From assembly GCA_900128565.1 (NCBI GenBank), contig LT635910.1, forward strand, positions 28,455 to 92,454: a DNA stretch of 64,000 nucleotides, read 5' to 3'. A program made the translations under genes and the position numbers. Each line of letters begins with the position of its first letter. Position 1 is the first letter of the stretch. The DNA comes from Stramenopiles sp. TOSAG23-6 (lineage: Eukaryota > Sar). Positions 8,056-17,031 of this stretch are shown here, in pieces. Under the pieces are notes generated by a model. It was not told the DNA's origin. It did not search any database and saw only the letters and a list, made by a program, of their open reading frames with translations.

Positions 8056-11004
8056 ATGGCGGCAATTTCATTCATTCATAGAAAATTCACGAAGATGAAA
8101 AAGGAAGAGTCGAAAATTGACCATACTCCCGGGTGGTCTCGGTTAAAGCACGCACACCACGCAAAGCGACATATCAAGAATTTAGTTATCACAAGACCTA
8201 TTGCAGCAAGAGTTATTCAAAAGACATTTAAAATATATCTTAAAAAGAAGCAAGGACTTTTGGCACCGGATACAACTAAAACATCAACGTTGACTACAAG
8301 TGACGATAAACTTAATATTGCTAGTAGTTCCACTAAAGAAGTAGATGATTGTCTAAACACTCCAGACAAAAAAACAGAAAGTAAATCTGTTGCCGGTATA
8401 CCAACAGAATATCTTGAGAGAATATTCAATAAACTAGATCATGATAAAGATGGTTTCTTATCAAAGAAGGAAGTAGGCAAGTTTGCAAAAGAGTTCCACG
8501 AAAAAATAACTTCATTCTTTGGTGGAAATTCTCTCGCAGCTGGTTTCGAGGAAATGGATAGAACTAAAAGAGGAAAGGTTTCTTTTGATGATGTCATTTG
8601 GTGGCATCGCTTACACCACCCAGAAACTGAAGAAGAAGTTGAATCTCAAATACATTTTCTCTTTAATGAGATTGACACAAAGGGCACTAAAACTTTAAAT
8701 AAAGCTGAGGTTGGCAAGTTGGCTGCAAAGATGGGAGACCGACTGAAAGGATTTTTCGGATTTAGCCACAAGAAGTTAGATTTAGCATTTGTTCAAATGT
8801 CACAAATTGGAAGTTCGGTTGTAACATTTGAAGAATTTTTAGCATGGCACAAATTCAAACATCCTAAGTTGTATAAAAAGTTAGCTTCGCATAATAAAGA
8901 TATACAAGAAAGCCATGATAAAGATCAAACTAATACACAGACACATACATTAGTTACAGGCGATCTTCCACCACAGGATGTTGTGATGAAAACGCGGACA
9001 TCAATTGTAGGTAAAACATCATTTCATCCCCCCAAGACTATGAATGAAATAATATTAAAAACAAAAATTCTCTTTGATGAGGTGGATAAAAAAAAATGTG
9101 GAAGACTAACTATAAGTCAAATGAATGATCTGGCTAAAAAACTTGGATATCATCTAGAAAGATATTTTGGTTTTTCTAAGAAGAAGCTTCTAGCAGCATT
9201 CGCCGATATGTCACTAGAAGGATCTAGTACAGTTACTTTTGAGGAATTTATACTTTGGCACAAAATGTATCACCCAGAAGTATATGCTGAGGTTCCAGAT
9301 TTACATGGTACAAAACGCATTACTGGTATCAATAGTTTGATGTCGAAATGCTCCGTAGCAGGTATACCAACGGAGCATTTTCGATTGATTTTTACTGAAC
9401 TTGACACAGACAATGATGGTTTACTTTCCGAAAAGGAAGTCGGCAAGTTTGCAAAAGAGTTCCACGAAAAAATAACTTCATTCTTTGGTGGAAATTCTCT
9501 TAAAGATGGCTTCAGAGAAATGGATAGAAAACAAATGGGTCGTGTTTCGTTTAATGATTTAATTTCATGGCATCGAAAGCATCACCCAGAAACAGAAGAT
9601 GAAATTACTTCACAAGTACAGTTTCTTTTTAACCACGTTGACCAAGAGAAATCTGGATTTCTGAATAAAAAAGAAGTAGGAAAACTTGCTTCTAAAATGG
9701 GTTATCGATTGAAAGGATTCTTTGGAATAAACCATCAAAAATTAGACATTGCATTTTCAGAAATGGTAAAACCTGGAGAATCACGTGTCACATTTGATCA
9801 GTTTATAAAATGGCATAAAATACACCACCCTGAAGTTTATCGAATGGTTAAAAAACATATACCAGTCAATTTAAAGGCTCGTCAATGTGAAGAAGATAGA
9901 CCAATAAAAAAATCATGTGAAGAAGATAGACCAATAAAAACATCGTGTGAAGAAGATAGACCAATAAAAACATCCACTACAGCCAATGTCAAAGTAGACG
10001 TAGACACATGGACTGCAACAACTTGTGCACATCTTGAAGATGCACTATCAGCCAATACATCAAGGAAACACATTCATCATGATGTGAATACGCTGCTCAA
10101 CGATCTCCCAGCTGATTTGAGTGCAAGCCTTCAAGTTGCCATGTCTATGAAAAATAAAGCAATTAGTAGGTTGAACGTAGAAATGGAAAATAAAGAGATT
10201 CTTTCAGGAGCACTGAAGTATTTGCGCAAAAATAATCTTATTCCCCCAAAGAGTTCTCATATTACTGCCGACACTTCAAAAGGAGAATTTCCAGAGTTAC
10301 CAGGAGTACACTCAATTTTTACCATAGCCCTGAGGAAAATACATGACTGTTTGTCATCAGTATCTGTACTTTCTGAGCTTTCTGATTGTGATACCGAAAA
10401 TACTGGTTTACTTGATACGTCTACTGTTTTCCAAAAGCTTGACAAGCATTTGAGATTTCCTCCTCTTGAAAAAGCAGCCGTATTCCTATTGATAGATCCT
10501 AATGGTGAGGGCAAAGTTCCATATAAAGATTTACCAAATATAATACCTCAAATCCCAAAGCCTGTGAAATGTAGTTCCTCCAATGAATATTTGCATGTAA
10601 ATAAGAAAGTAGAAAATATAACTTCAAGTTCAGATAATATAGCAGGTAAAACCCCAATGAAATTATCACCAAAGAACATAGGAAGTGTTTCAGTGACACA
10701 TGAAAATTTACCAGTGGAAGCCCCACCTAGGGAAATAGAAAATTTGCCATTAACATTTGAAAGGTTACCATTTAAAAAATCATTGAAATCATCACCTACA
10801 AAAATAGGACATGAAAAGTTACGATTGAAAAAATCATTGAAATCATCACCTACAAAAATAGAGGATTTGCCATTAACATTTGAAAAGTTACCGTTGAAAA
10901 AATCATTGAAATCATCACCTACAAAAATAGAAGATTTATCAGTGGAACTTGAAAAGTTAAAGAAAAATTTGCAAGTAAAATTGAAAGCGTTTCTTAGCGA
11001 ATAA
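8056..11004 (+). CDS. IQ/multi-EF-hand modular protein, 982 aa
   Basis: A single-exon protein. An IQ-like helix (ARVIQKTFKIYLKKKQ) lies near residues 50-65. Five modules of about 83 residues follow at roughly 114-196, 197-279, 335-415, 436-518 and 519-601. Each has an EF-hand-like helix-loop-helix, a G-F/Y-F-G segment and a terminal WH(R/K)xxHPE motif. Modules 1 and 4 have textbook Ca2+ loops (DHDKDGFLSKKE and DTDNDGLLSEKE); the others have weakened loops. A 10-residue CEEDRPIK(K/T)S repeat occurs three times at 9888-9977. Around residues 770-835 a further degenerate EF-like pair is visible (SDCDTENTGLLD, IDPNGEGKVPY). The Lys/Ser-rich tail repeats KKSLKSSPTKI three times. Probably a calcium sensor or scaffold; calmodulin binding through the IQ helix is inferred. 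No transmembrane segment. Confidence 0.85.
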   Translation: MAAISFIHRKFTKMKKEESKIDHTPGWSRLKHAHHAKRHIKNLVITRPIAARVIQKTFKIYLKKKQGLLAPDTTKTSTLTTSDDKLNIASSSTKEVDDCLNTPDKKTESKSVAGIPTEYLERIFNKLDHDKDGFLSKKEVGKFAKEFHEKITSFFGGNSLAAGFEEMDRTKRGKVSFDDVIWWHRLHHPETEEEVESQIHFLFNEIDTKGTKTLNKAEVGKLAAKMGDRLKGFFGFSHKKLDLAFVQMSQIGSSVVTFEEFLAWHKFKHPKLYKKLASHNKDIQESHDKDQTNTQTHTLVTGDLPPQDVVMKTRTSIVGKTSFHPPKTMNEIILKTKILFDEVDKKKCGRLTISQMNDLAKKLGYHLERYFGFSKKKLLAAFADMSLEGSSTVTFEEFILWHKMYHPEVYAEVPDLHGTKRITGINSLMSKCSVAGIPTEHFRLIFTELDTDNDGLLSEKEVGKFAKEFHEKITSFFGGNSLKDGFREMDRKQMGRVSFNDLISWHRKHHPETEDEITSQVQFLFNHVDQEKSGFLNKKEVGKLASKMGYRLKGFFGINHQKLDIAFSEMVKPGESRVTFDQFIKWHKIHHPEVYRMVKKHIPVNLKARQCEEDRPIKKSCEEDRPIKTSCEEDRPIKTSTTANVKVDVDTWTATTCAHLEDALSANTSRKHIHHDVNTLLNDLPADLSASLQVAMSMKNKAISRLNVEMENKEILSGALKYLRKNNLIPPKSSHITADTSKGEFPELPGVHSIFTIALRKIHDCLSSVSVLSELSDCDTENTGLLDTSTVFQKLDKHLRFPPLEKAAVFLLIDPNGEGKVPYKDLPNIIPQIPKPVKCSSSNEYLHVNKKVENITSSSDNIAGKTPMKLSPKNIGSVSVTHENLPVEAPPREIENLPLTFERLPFKKSLKSSPTKIGHEKLRLKKSLKSSPTKIEDLPLTFEKLPLKKSLKSSPTKIEDLSVELEKLKKNLQVKLKAFLSE
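9888..9977 (+). repeat. 30-nt in-frame minisatellite, 3 copies
   Basis: Three consecutive copies of a 30-nt unit encode CEEDRPIK(K/T)S inside the EF-hand gene. The copies differ at only one or two bases, implying recent expansion. Confidence 0.85.
10765..10935 (+). repeat. In-frame C-terminal repeats of the EF-hand gene
   Basis: The block encoding KKSLKSSPTKI is present three times, interleaved with LPLTFEKLP-type units (also seen three times). It makes a basic, Ser-rich tail. The repeats also generate a long antisense open frame that should not be read as a gene. Confidence 0.75.
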
Positions 11005-11266
11005 AACATTTGAAAAAAAATAAAAGTAACAATAACACAATATATATGAGGAGAAAAAACAGTTCTCAAAAGTATTTTTATGTTTTTATTTATGTACAAA
11101 AAAATGTAGGAAACTACGTACCTAAATGACGTTAGTCAATGGTTCTGTATATTGTTTCATATTGTTTCATTCTAATAAAAATACACGATCAAACACTATA
11201 AACAATGTTTTTTACGTCATCTATCAGTCAATGTAAAGGCAACTCGAAATATAAATAATGAAAATA

Positions 11267-12463
11267 TTATATTCCATACTTAATGTCCATTAATGTTTGC
11301 AATATTACAATGAAGAGAATCATCAGACCGCCACTGCCTCCAAGATGCAAAGCTTTAAAACCAAATCCAGGATAAACTCCAAGAATTCCTGATTTAGATA
11401 CTAAATCACCAAAGACTTTGAAATGTGAAGCAAAATGTTGAACAAATTTACCACCACATGATTTAGATTCATCCGATTCTGAAGGTTCTTCGCGTATCAT
11501 TTGACGTTGAACAACAGAACGAACAACATCAGGTGGAGTATTAAAAACTGTTGCAAAGGAACCCGCAATGAAAGCAGAAATAAATTTAGCCAAGAAATAG
11601 AAGATTACGTGAGTTGCACCCATTAATCCAAACCATTGATTAAAAGGTTTACGGAAAAATCCAATCATCATGAAAAAGAGACCGGTCCAGATACCATTTC
11701 TCAACTGCATACCAAACCATCCAGAGTAAACACCAGCAAAACCATGTGTTTTGTACATGTGCTTTAACGCAGCAAAAACACTGTTTTTAAACTTATTTTC
11801 AGAGTCAATTTGAAGTGCAATTTTTGCAACTTCAAGTGGAGTTACAATAAATATTTCAGGAAAAGTAGCCAACATACCGATTGGTCCTTTGATGTAGAAA
11901 GGAGTTGTAGCCATAGTTGTTCCGTTAATGTGTTTACAAAACAAACCGAAAAAGAAAAATTTGGAGGCTCTCATCAAACTGGATTTAATAATCTCAGCAA
12001 GGGCTCCTTGCTTAACAAGACCTTTAAGTCCGTGTGTTTTAATGAAATCTTTGATAGACATTGGGTTTTCCTGTCCAGCAGAAGCCATTTTCAGCGCTCT
12101 TATGACGTCAACAGGGTACATGAATAAAGCAGTCAACGCAGCTGCAATACAAAGCATTAAGATGCGCCAAAGCTCAGAATCTCGTTTCTGATTTTTTGAA
12201 GGTTCATTTGGACTTGGTGCATTATGAAGTGATGTTCCTACGAGTGCGTATGGAAGAATCAATATGCTCAGCAGTAAGACACCAAGACACCCACCCACAA
12301 AATACTTTAACAAGGTTTTTCTGGATTCGTCAGCTTTTTCTTCTTCGGATTTTCCGACTTGAGAATTTCCACTGGTCTTTTTGATTGCAGTAAAGTTACT
12401 GGAGCTTGATATCTCATCCTTTTGAGATTCAATGTCTTGTTTGTTTAAGAGTTCTTGTTTCAT
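11267..12463 (-). CDS. Mitochondrial carrier (SLC25) family protein with extra N-terminal membrane helix
   Basis: 398 residues, against about 300 for a typical carrier. Three carrier signature segments are visible: YPVDVIRAL, TPLEVAKIA and TPPDVVRSV, at the ends of the odd-numbered helices of the three repeats. The charge pattern is eroded (E for D in repeat 2). About 50 polar residues precede an additional hydrophobic helix (FVGGCLGVLLLSILILPYAL) outside the standard fold. Substrate cannot be assigned from the visible residues. The gene converges on the EF-hand gene (about 260 bp gap) and diverges from the SSADH gene (about 330 bp). It should sit in the mitochondrial inner membrane, although the N-terminal anchor leaves another organelle possible. 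Confidence 0.85.
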   Translation of the reverse strand: MKQELLNKQDIESQKDEISSSSNFTAIKKTSGNSQVGKSEEEKADESRKTLLKYFVGGCLGVLLLSILILPYALVGTSLHNAPSPNEPSKNQKRDSELWRILMLCIAAALTALFMYPVDVIRALKMASAGQENPMSIKDFIKTHGLKGLVKQGALAEIIKSSLMRASKFFFFGLFCKHINGTTMATTPFYIKGPIGMLATFPEIFIVTPLEVAKIALQIDSENKFKNSVFAALKHMYKTHGFAGVYSGWFGMQLRNGIWTGLFFMMIGFFRKPFNQWFGLMGATHVIFYFLAKFISAFIAGSFATVFNTPPDVVRSVVQRQMIREEPSESDESKSCGGKFVQHFASHFKVFGDLVSKSGILGVYPGFGFKALHLGGSGGLMILFIVILQTLMDIKYGI

Positions 12464-12790
12464 TTTGGAAGAAATTAGACCGTTGTAGTGTGCTACAGAT
12501 GTGTTCGAAGTGCGTTCGAAGTTGTCCCGACCTCTTCACTTGAAACTACTCGATGCACACTGACTTTATTCTGGAGAAAAACGCATTTTCGTACTTAAAA
12601 ATCCGTACCAAAAAAGTGGAGAATTCAAAATTTCAAACACGTGTTACATTGATGATGTCTGTGAGTCTGTCACGTCGACTGGTCACTCGCACTGGCCAAG
12701 TGATCCAGATCCACTGCTGGCCAACGAAAATTGGAAGGTTGATGAAAAAAAGTTATCTCAAGATTATACAATAAGTGCAACAATCCCAAT
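12464..12790. other. Divergent promoter region carrier/SSADH
   Basis: Spacer between divergent genes. One plus-strand frame stays open from about 12572 to past the SSADH start and reads Trp- and acid-rich, protein-like sequence (HSHWPSDPDPLLANENW near 12685-12735) but has no ATG. It could be an unplaced 5' exon or chance. Confidence 0.4.
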
Positions 12791-14427
12791 ATGTTTCCTG
12801 TACATACATGTAGACGCTTCTTTTCTTCACCAGCTGTCCGTGAAAGGAGCGTTGATTTTGGCGATATTGTACGTGCAAGTTCATACTTTCGCGAACAAGC
12901 TTTCATTGGTGGTACATGGGTTGATAGTACTTCGGGTAACAGCTTTGATGTAGTCGACCCTGCTTCTGATGAATATATCGGAAGTGTACCGGATATGAAT
13001 GCTAATGATACTGATATTGCCATTCGTGCTGCTGAACATGCTCTACCCTCCTGGTCTAGAAAACTTGCGAAAGAACGTTCTGCAATTCTTGAAAAGTGGC
13101 ATGATCTTATGCTACAAAACAAGGATGAGCTGGCTCAGATTATGACACTGGAATCTGGTAAACCCCTTGCTGAATCCATTGGTGAAGTTGTTTATGGTGC
13201 ATCTTTTATAAAATGGTTTGCGGAGGAAGCAAAAAGAGCTTATGGTGATATCATACCTGAACCTTTATCTGGTCGAAAACTATTGACAGTGAAAGAACCA
13301 GTGGGAGTATGTGCTTTTGTGACACCATGGAACTTTCCTATTGCAATGATCACACGAAAAGCTGCCCCAGCACTTGCTGCTGGATGTGCCTTTGTTGTAA
13401 AACCCTCAGAGGAGACCCCTTTTAGTGCTTTAGCTTGTGCAGCAATTGCAGAGGAAGCAGGTTTGCCCCCTGGATTATTTAATATAGTAACATCATCGAG
13501 AAAAAATACACCTGAAGTAGGTGAAGTTCTTACAAATAGTAAAATAGTGAAAAAATTTTCATTTACTGGTTCAACAAAAACAGGAAAAATATTGGCTAAG
13601 CAATGTGCTAATACTGTTAAACGCGTATCCTTGGAGTTAGGTGGAAATGCACCATTTATAGTATTTGATGATGCTGATATAGATGCAGCTATTCAAGGCG
13701 TTATGTACGTTTTCATCATGAATTTGAATCTTTTTTTTTTTTCGTACTACATTTCGTACCTAACAATTTTTTTTTTACTAAAACGAAAAATATTTTTTCA
13801 CCGCACATGGATTCTAAATTTAGAAATACTGGACAAACTTGTGTTTGTGCCAATCGTATTTATGTACATGATACTATATATGATGAATTTGCTGATTTGT
13901 TAACTCAAAAAGTAAAGTCTATGCCTGTGGGTCATGGTGCTGTTAAGGGTGTATTATCAGGGCCTTTGATCAATAAGAGTGCTTTAGAAAAAGTTGAGGA
14001 TCATGTAAGTAATGCTGTAAAGTTAGGTGCAAAAGTCTTAACTGGAGGTGATAAACATATTGCTGGTGATAACTTTTATATCCCTACTGTTCTCTCTGAA
14101 GTAAATCAAAATATGAAAATAGCAAATGAAGAAACATTTGGTCCTGTAGCTCCATTATTTCGCTTTTCTAATGAAGAAGAAGTTATAACTGCAGCTAATA
14201 ATGTTGATTCTGGACTTGCAGCATATTTATATTCAAGAGATATTGGACGAGTTTTTCGAGTTTCTCAAGCTTTAGAATATGGAATGGTTGGTGCAAATGC
14301 TGGTGTTATATCATCTGAAGTTGCTCCATTTGGAGGAGTGAAAGAAAGTGGTTTAGGTAGAGAAGGTGGAAACATTGGTATGGATGAATTTATGGAAGTG
14401 AAATATATTTGTTTAGGTGGGTTATAA
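12791..14427 (+). CDS. ALDH5A1: Succinate-semialdehyde dehydrogenase, mitochondrial (two exons)
   Basis: NAD(P)-dependent oxidation of succinic semialdehyde to succinate, the last step of the GABA shunt. Exons 12791-13702 and 13807-14427 give 510 residues. The N-terminus (MFPVHTCRRFFSSPAVRE) looks like a mitochondrial presequence. ALDH landmarks are all present: TPWNFPIAM, KPSEETPFSALA, FTGSTKTGK, catalytic Glu in LELGGNAPF, catalytic Cys in NTGQTCVCAN with the CxC typical of SSADH, and EETFGPVAPLFRF. The C-terminal GGVKESGLGREGG matches the family. The 104-nt intron disrupts the frame just before the catalytic Cys. Restoring the conserved GVMDSKFRNTGQTC requires non-GT-AG ends (see the intron entry). 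Diverges from the carrier gene. Confidence 0.93.
13703..13806 (+). other. Intron with non-canonical termini (AT-AC or GT-AT) in SSADH gene
   Basis: Protein conservation places the exon junction within an ATG repeated at both ends. The intron is either 13703-13806 (AT...AC) or 13705-13808 (GTACGT...CACAT). A canonical GT-AG choice (13705-13823) stays in frame but replaces six conserved residues, MDSKFR, with one. A branch-like TACCTAAC lies at about 13757-13764. Length is not a multiple of three. Confidence 0.75.
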
Positions 14428-14866
14428 TTATTGTAAGAATGAAATCTGATTTGACAAAATTATTGATTTCTTGGTATAAGAAAAAAAATTAAAAGATCTC
14501 ACCAAATAATATATTTTATAGTACAGTTTTTATAGCCATCAAAAATAGTCAATTTATGGGGAAATTTCGCAATCTTCTCCAAACTAATTTGGTTCTTCAA
14601 AGTATTTCCGGCAATTTTATCAAAAGGCTAAAAACTCAAAAAAAATGTATTTTCTTTCAAATTGAGCGAGGCAGGCAAAAATTTATTCGCTTCAAGCAGG
14701 TTTGCGTGATCATGATTCTGTTGGGTCAAAACGTCGTGTGTCACGTCTGTCTAAAGTTGCAATACAGTATTTTTTTTTACTATTTCCTACTATAGTCCTG
14801 TAGTCGCGACTCAGACAGTCCTCTGTTTCTTCATAGCCTACGTATTCAATATTAATCCTAAAGATC
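14428..14866. other. Intergenic region
   Basis: AT-rich spacer upstream of EMC8. A 79-codon frame at 14556-14795 has no protein-like features. A second frame near 14680-14765 reads basic, Ser-rich sequence but is too short to support. Confidence 0.4.
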
Positions 14867-15493
14867 ATGAAAGTATCTAATAAAGCATACAAAAAGTTAA
14901 TATTACATTCATGCAAACATCCTTCAAAGTCAGTGGATGGTCTTCTCCTTGGTAAGTTAGTTGATGGTGGTAAGTCTATCGAAGTCGTAGATGCGGTACC
15001 CTTGTTTCACAAAAAAACTTTGGCACCAACATTAGAATTTGTTACGGCTGTAGTTGCGGAGTATGCGACCAAGATGAATCTCGTAATTGTTGGCTATTAT
15101 ATTGCAAATGAGTTGAGTTCAAATCGTGAACTTCCAGGTTTAGCTAGATCTATTGGTGATACAATTCAAGCAAAGTGTCCGTCCGCTGTGCTTTTTCTCG
15201 TCGACGCAGACTTCATTGGTAACACTGAGCGACATGCAATTCGTGTTTTCAGACGTTCAGCGTCCAATAGAAATGATGAGTGGAAAGAAGTAAAAAGTGA
15301 TACTGCAGCATCACCTATTTTGGATAATAATGTGTTGACTGACGTGTCAGAGCTTTTATCAAGTGAAACTGATGGAAACGGCGAACCTTTATGGTTTACG
15401 AAGCTTAGTGACTGGGACGATCATTTGGAAAATTTGTCATTAGATTGGCGTTGTCCTGAATTATCAGATGATGGTGAAGTCATTGACTTTTAA
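14867..15493 (+). CDS. EMC8: ER membrane protein complex subunit 8/9 (UPF0172, MPN-like)
   Basis: 208 residues, the usual size for EMC8/EMC9. The N-terminal pattern VSNKAYKKLILHSCKHPSKSVDGLLLG, followed by VDAVPLFHKKTLAPTLEF and the VGYYIANE block, is characteristic of the family, a catalytically inactive MPN fold. No JAMM metal-binding motif is present, as expected. In other eukaryotes EMC8/9 is a cytosolic, membrane-associated subunit of the complex that inserts tail-anchored and multipass proteins into the ER. There is no signal peptide or membrane helix. The gene converges on RRP45 with only about 65 bp between stop codons. Confidence 0.9.
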   Translation: MKVSNKAYKKLILHSCKHPSKSVDGLLLGKLVDGGKSIEVVDAVPLFHKKTLAPTLEFVTAVVAEYATKMNLVIVGYYIANELSSNRELPGLARSIGDTIQAKCPSAVLFLVDADFIGNTERHAIRVFRRSASNRNDEWKEVKSDTAASPILDNNVLTDVSELLSSETDGNGEPLWFTKLSDWDDHLENLSLDWRCPELSDDGEVIDF

Positions 15494-15558
15494 ATAAAAT
15501 TAAGTTTTGAATAATGGATAAATTGTTTCAGTTATTTATAAATCTTTATAACAAAAAA

Positions 15559-17031
15559 TTATCCCTTGTGACGGCGTGAACGTTTTCTCTTCCCTTTCTT
15601 TTTCTTAACAGCTTGAAGAAGATCAACAGATGCATCAGAATCAGAATCCATTAATTTTTGAGTATTTGATGAAGTCTTCGATGACGTTTGCTCAGGACCT
15701 GTCAAAGACGTAGAACTGATTGATACACTATTTTCGTTAGGTAGGAATTTTACGGATTTATCTGTACTATTTTCATTTGGATGTTTTCGTATTGATTCTA
15801 CTACATGATTCTCAGGATTTTCTTCGTTATTTGTCATTGTATTATCATATATGGTACTATTTGCATGAATACTTTCGTCTATTTGTTTTTTTTGAGAATT
15901 TACCTCCGAGTCAATTTCAGTCCATCGACTTTTCAACTCTTCCGCACCAATTTTCGGCTTTGCCATAATTAATACGTCATCTTTTTTCAAATGACTGTCA
16001 TCATTTGACTGCGCTGTGGTTGATGGTGTTGTTTTTGCGTTTAATTCAGGAAATTGATTTTGAATAGCAGAAAGTAAATGTGAGGTTGGCATTTTTGTCA
16101 TCGATTGTGGACGAAAAGCTAGTCTCCTTTCACTTGCACGTCTTTCACCATCCTCAAGAGCACTACGAAGTTGCTTAGTTACATGTAACGCCTTTTCGGC
16201 AGCTACATGTGCACAACGTAGTAATTGTTCTATCGTAAGTGCACAGCCACCAGCTTTTCGCACGGCACAAAGTTCTCTGTGTGAATTTAGAGAGAAGGTT
16301 ACACAACCGTCCATCAGTAACTCCTCACGTGCCGATGGATCAACAATAATCACTTGATTGTGATTATTTGCTGTTTCATCAGAAGACACTTCTGTAGATA
16401 TACCATCACCAAATGCAGCAAATGTAATACATATAGGTAAATGATGTATACTCAAGGGAACAGGCATACGTTCCAAGTATGAGTGAACTGTAGCGATACC
16501 ATTTTCAACTGTCACAAAAGGCTTACGGAAGTGCATGAGTGCAGCAATAACAGCAAGTGCACAAGTATCAACTATATTTCCCATTGCATCTAAAATGTGA
16601 ATATCTATTCGTATTGACCAAACACGCTCTCCTGCCACAACACATAACGCTTCAAGGTCTATTGCATTTCCATCTTTTAGTGCACGTTCAAGAAGAGAAC
16701 GAATAGTAGTTGCTTCAGGACCCGGGCGACCAGAACTGTCAAATGCAGGACTCGCCATAGGTGACATTTCAACATTTATGGAAAGAAAACCTTCCGTAGG
16801 TTTTCCTGATTGGGGTGTAACAAGTTCTGAAGTAGCGACAGCAAGTACCCGTGTTTGTCCGATTTGTACCTCAGCACGAGATTCGGCGTGGTCTCTGCCG
16901 AAACATATGCGAATATTTCTCATTTCCATGAGATGTCGACCATCCGTGCGAAGCCCTTCGTGTAATGAACTAATAGTAAAAGCTTTCTCACACGCTGGCA
17001 TGAGTTCTGAAATATCAGCATGCTTAGCCAT
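15559..17031 (-). CDS. EXOSC9: Exosome complex subunit RRP45 (EXOSC9), RNase PH-like
   Basis: 490 residues. The first 290 or so form the RNase PH fold: LRTDGRHLMEMRNIRICFG, then GQTRVLAVATSELVTPQSGKP, the ERAL block and the VWSIRIDIHILDAMGNIVD block, all diagnostic of Rrp45. The protein is a structural subunit of the RNA exosome ring in nucleus and cytosol; eukaryotic Rrp45 lacks phosphorolytic activity. The remaining 200 residues are a disordered Ser/Asn-rich acidic tail that ends in a very basic KKKKGKRKRSRRHKG run, probably a nuclear localisation signal. Start at 17031 gives the standard N-terminus. It is divergent from the SLC35B1-like gene across the repeat-rich spacer. Confidence 0.93.
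   Translation of the reverse strand: MAKHADISELMPACEKAFTISSLHEGLRTDGRHLMEMRNIRICFGRDHAESRAEVQIGQTRVLAVATSELVTPQSGKPTEGFLSINVEMSPMASPAFDSSGRPGPEATTIRSLLERALKDGNAIDLEALCVVAGERVWSIRIDIHILDAMGNIVDTCALAVIAALMHFRKPFVTVENGIATVHSYLERMPVPLSIHHLPICITFAAFGDGISTEVSSDETANNHNQVIIVDPSAREELLMDGCVTFSLNSHRELCAVRKAGGCALTIEQLLRCAHVAAEKALHVTKQLRSALEDGERRASERRLAFRPQSMTKMPTSHLLSAIQNQFPELNAKTTPSTTAQSNDDSHLKKDDVLIMAKPKIGAEELKSRWTEIDSEVNSQKKQIDESIHANSTIYDNTMTNNEENPENHVVESIRKHPNENSTDKSVKFLPNENSVSISSTSLTGPEQTSSKTSSNTQKLMDSDSDASVDLLQAVKKKKGKRKRSRRHKG

Noticed and set aside
10548-11099. 183-codon antisense frame over the end of the EF-hand gene
   Set aside because: It is a shadow created by the A/T-rich in-frame repeats of the plus-strand gene; its Phe/Asn-rich product has no independent features.
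12670-13122. 150-codon minus-strand ORF opposite SSADH
   Set aside because: Antisense to a clearly conserved mitochondrial dehydrogenase exon.
13703-13806. Classical U12-type AT-AC intron
   Set aside because: The 5' end ATGTACGT does not match ATATCCTT and the branch TACCTAAC is only loosely like TCCTTAAC, so I report unusual termini without assigning the minor spliceosome.
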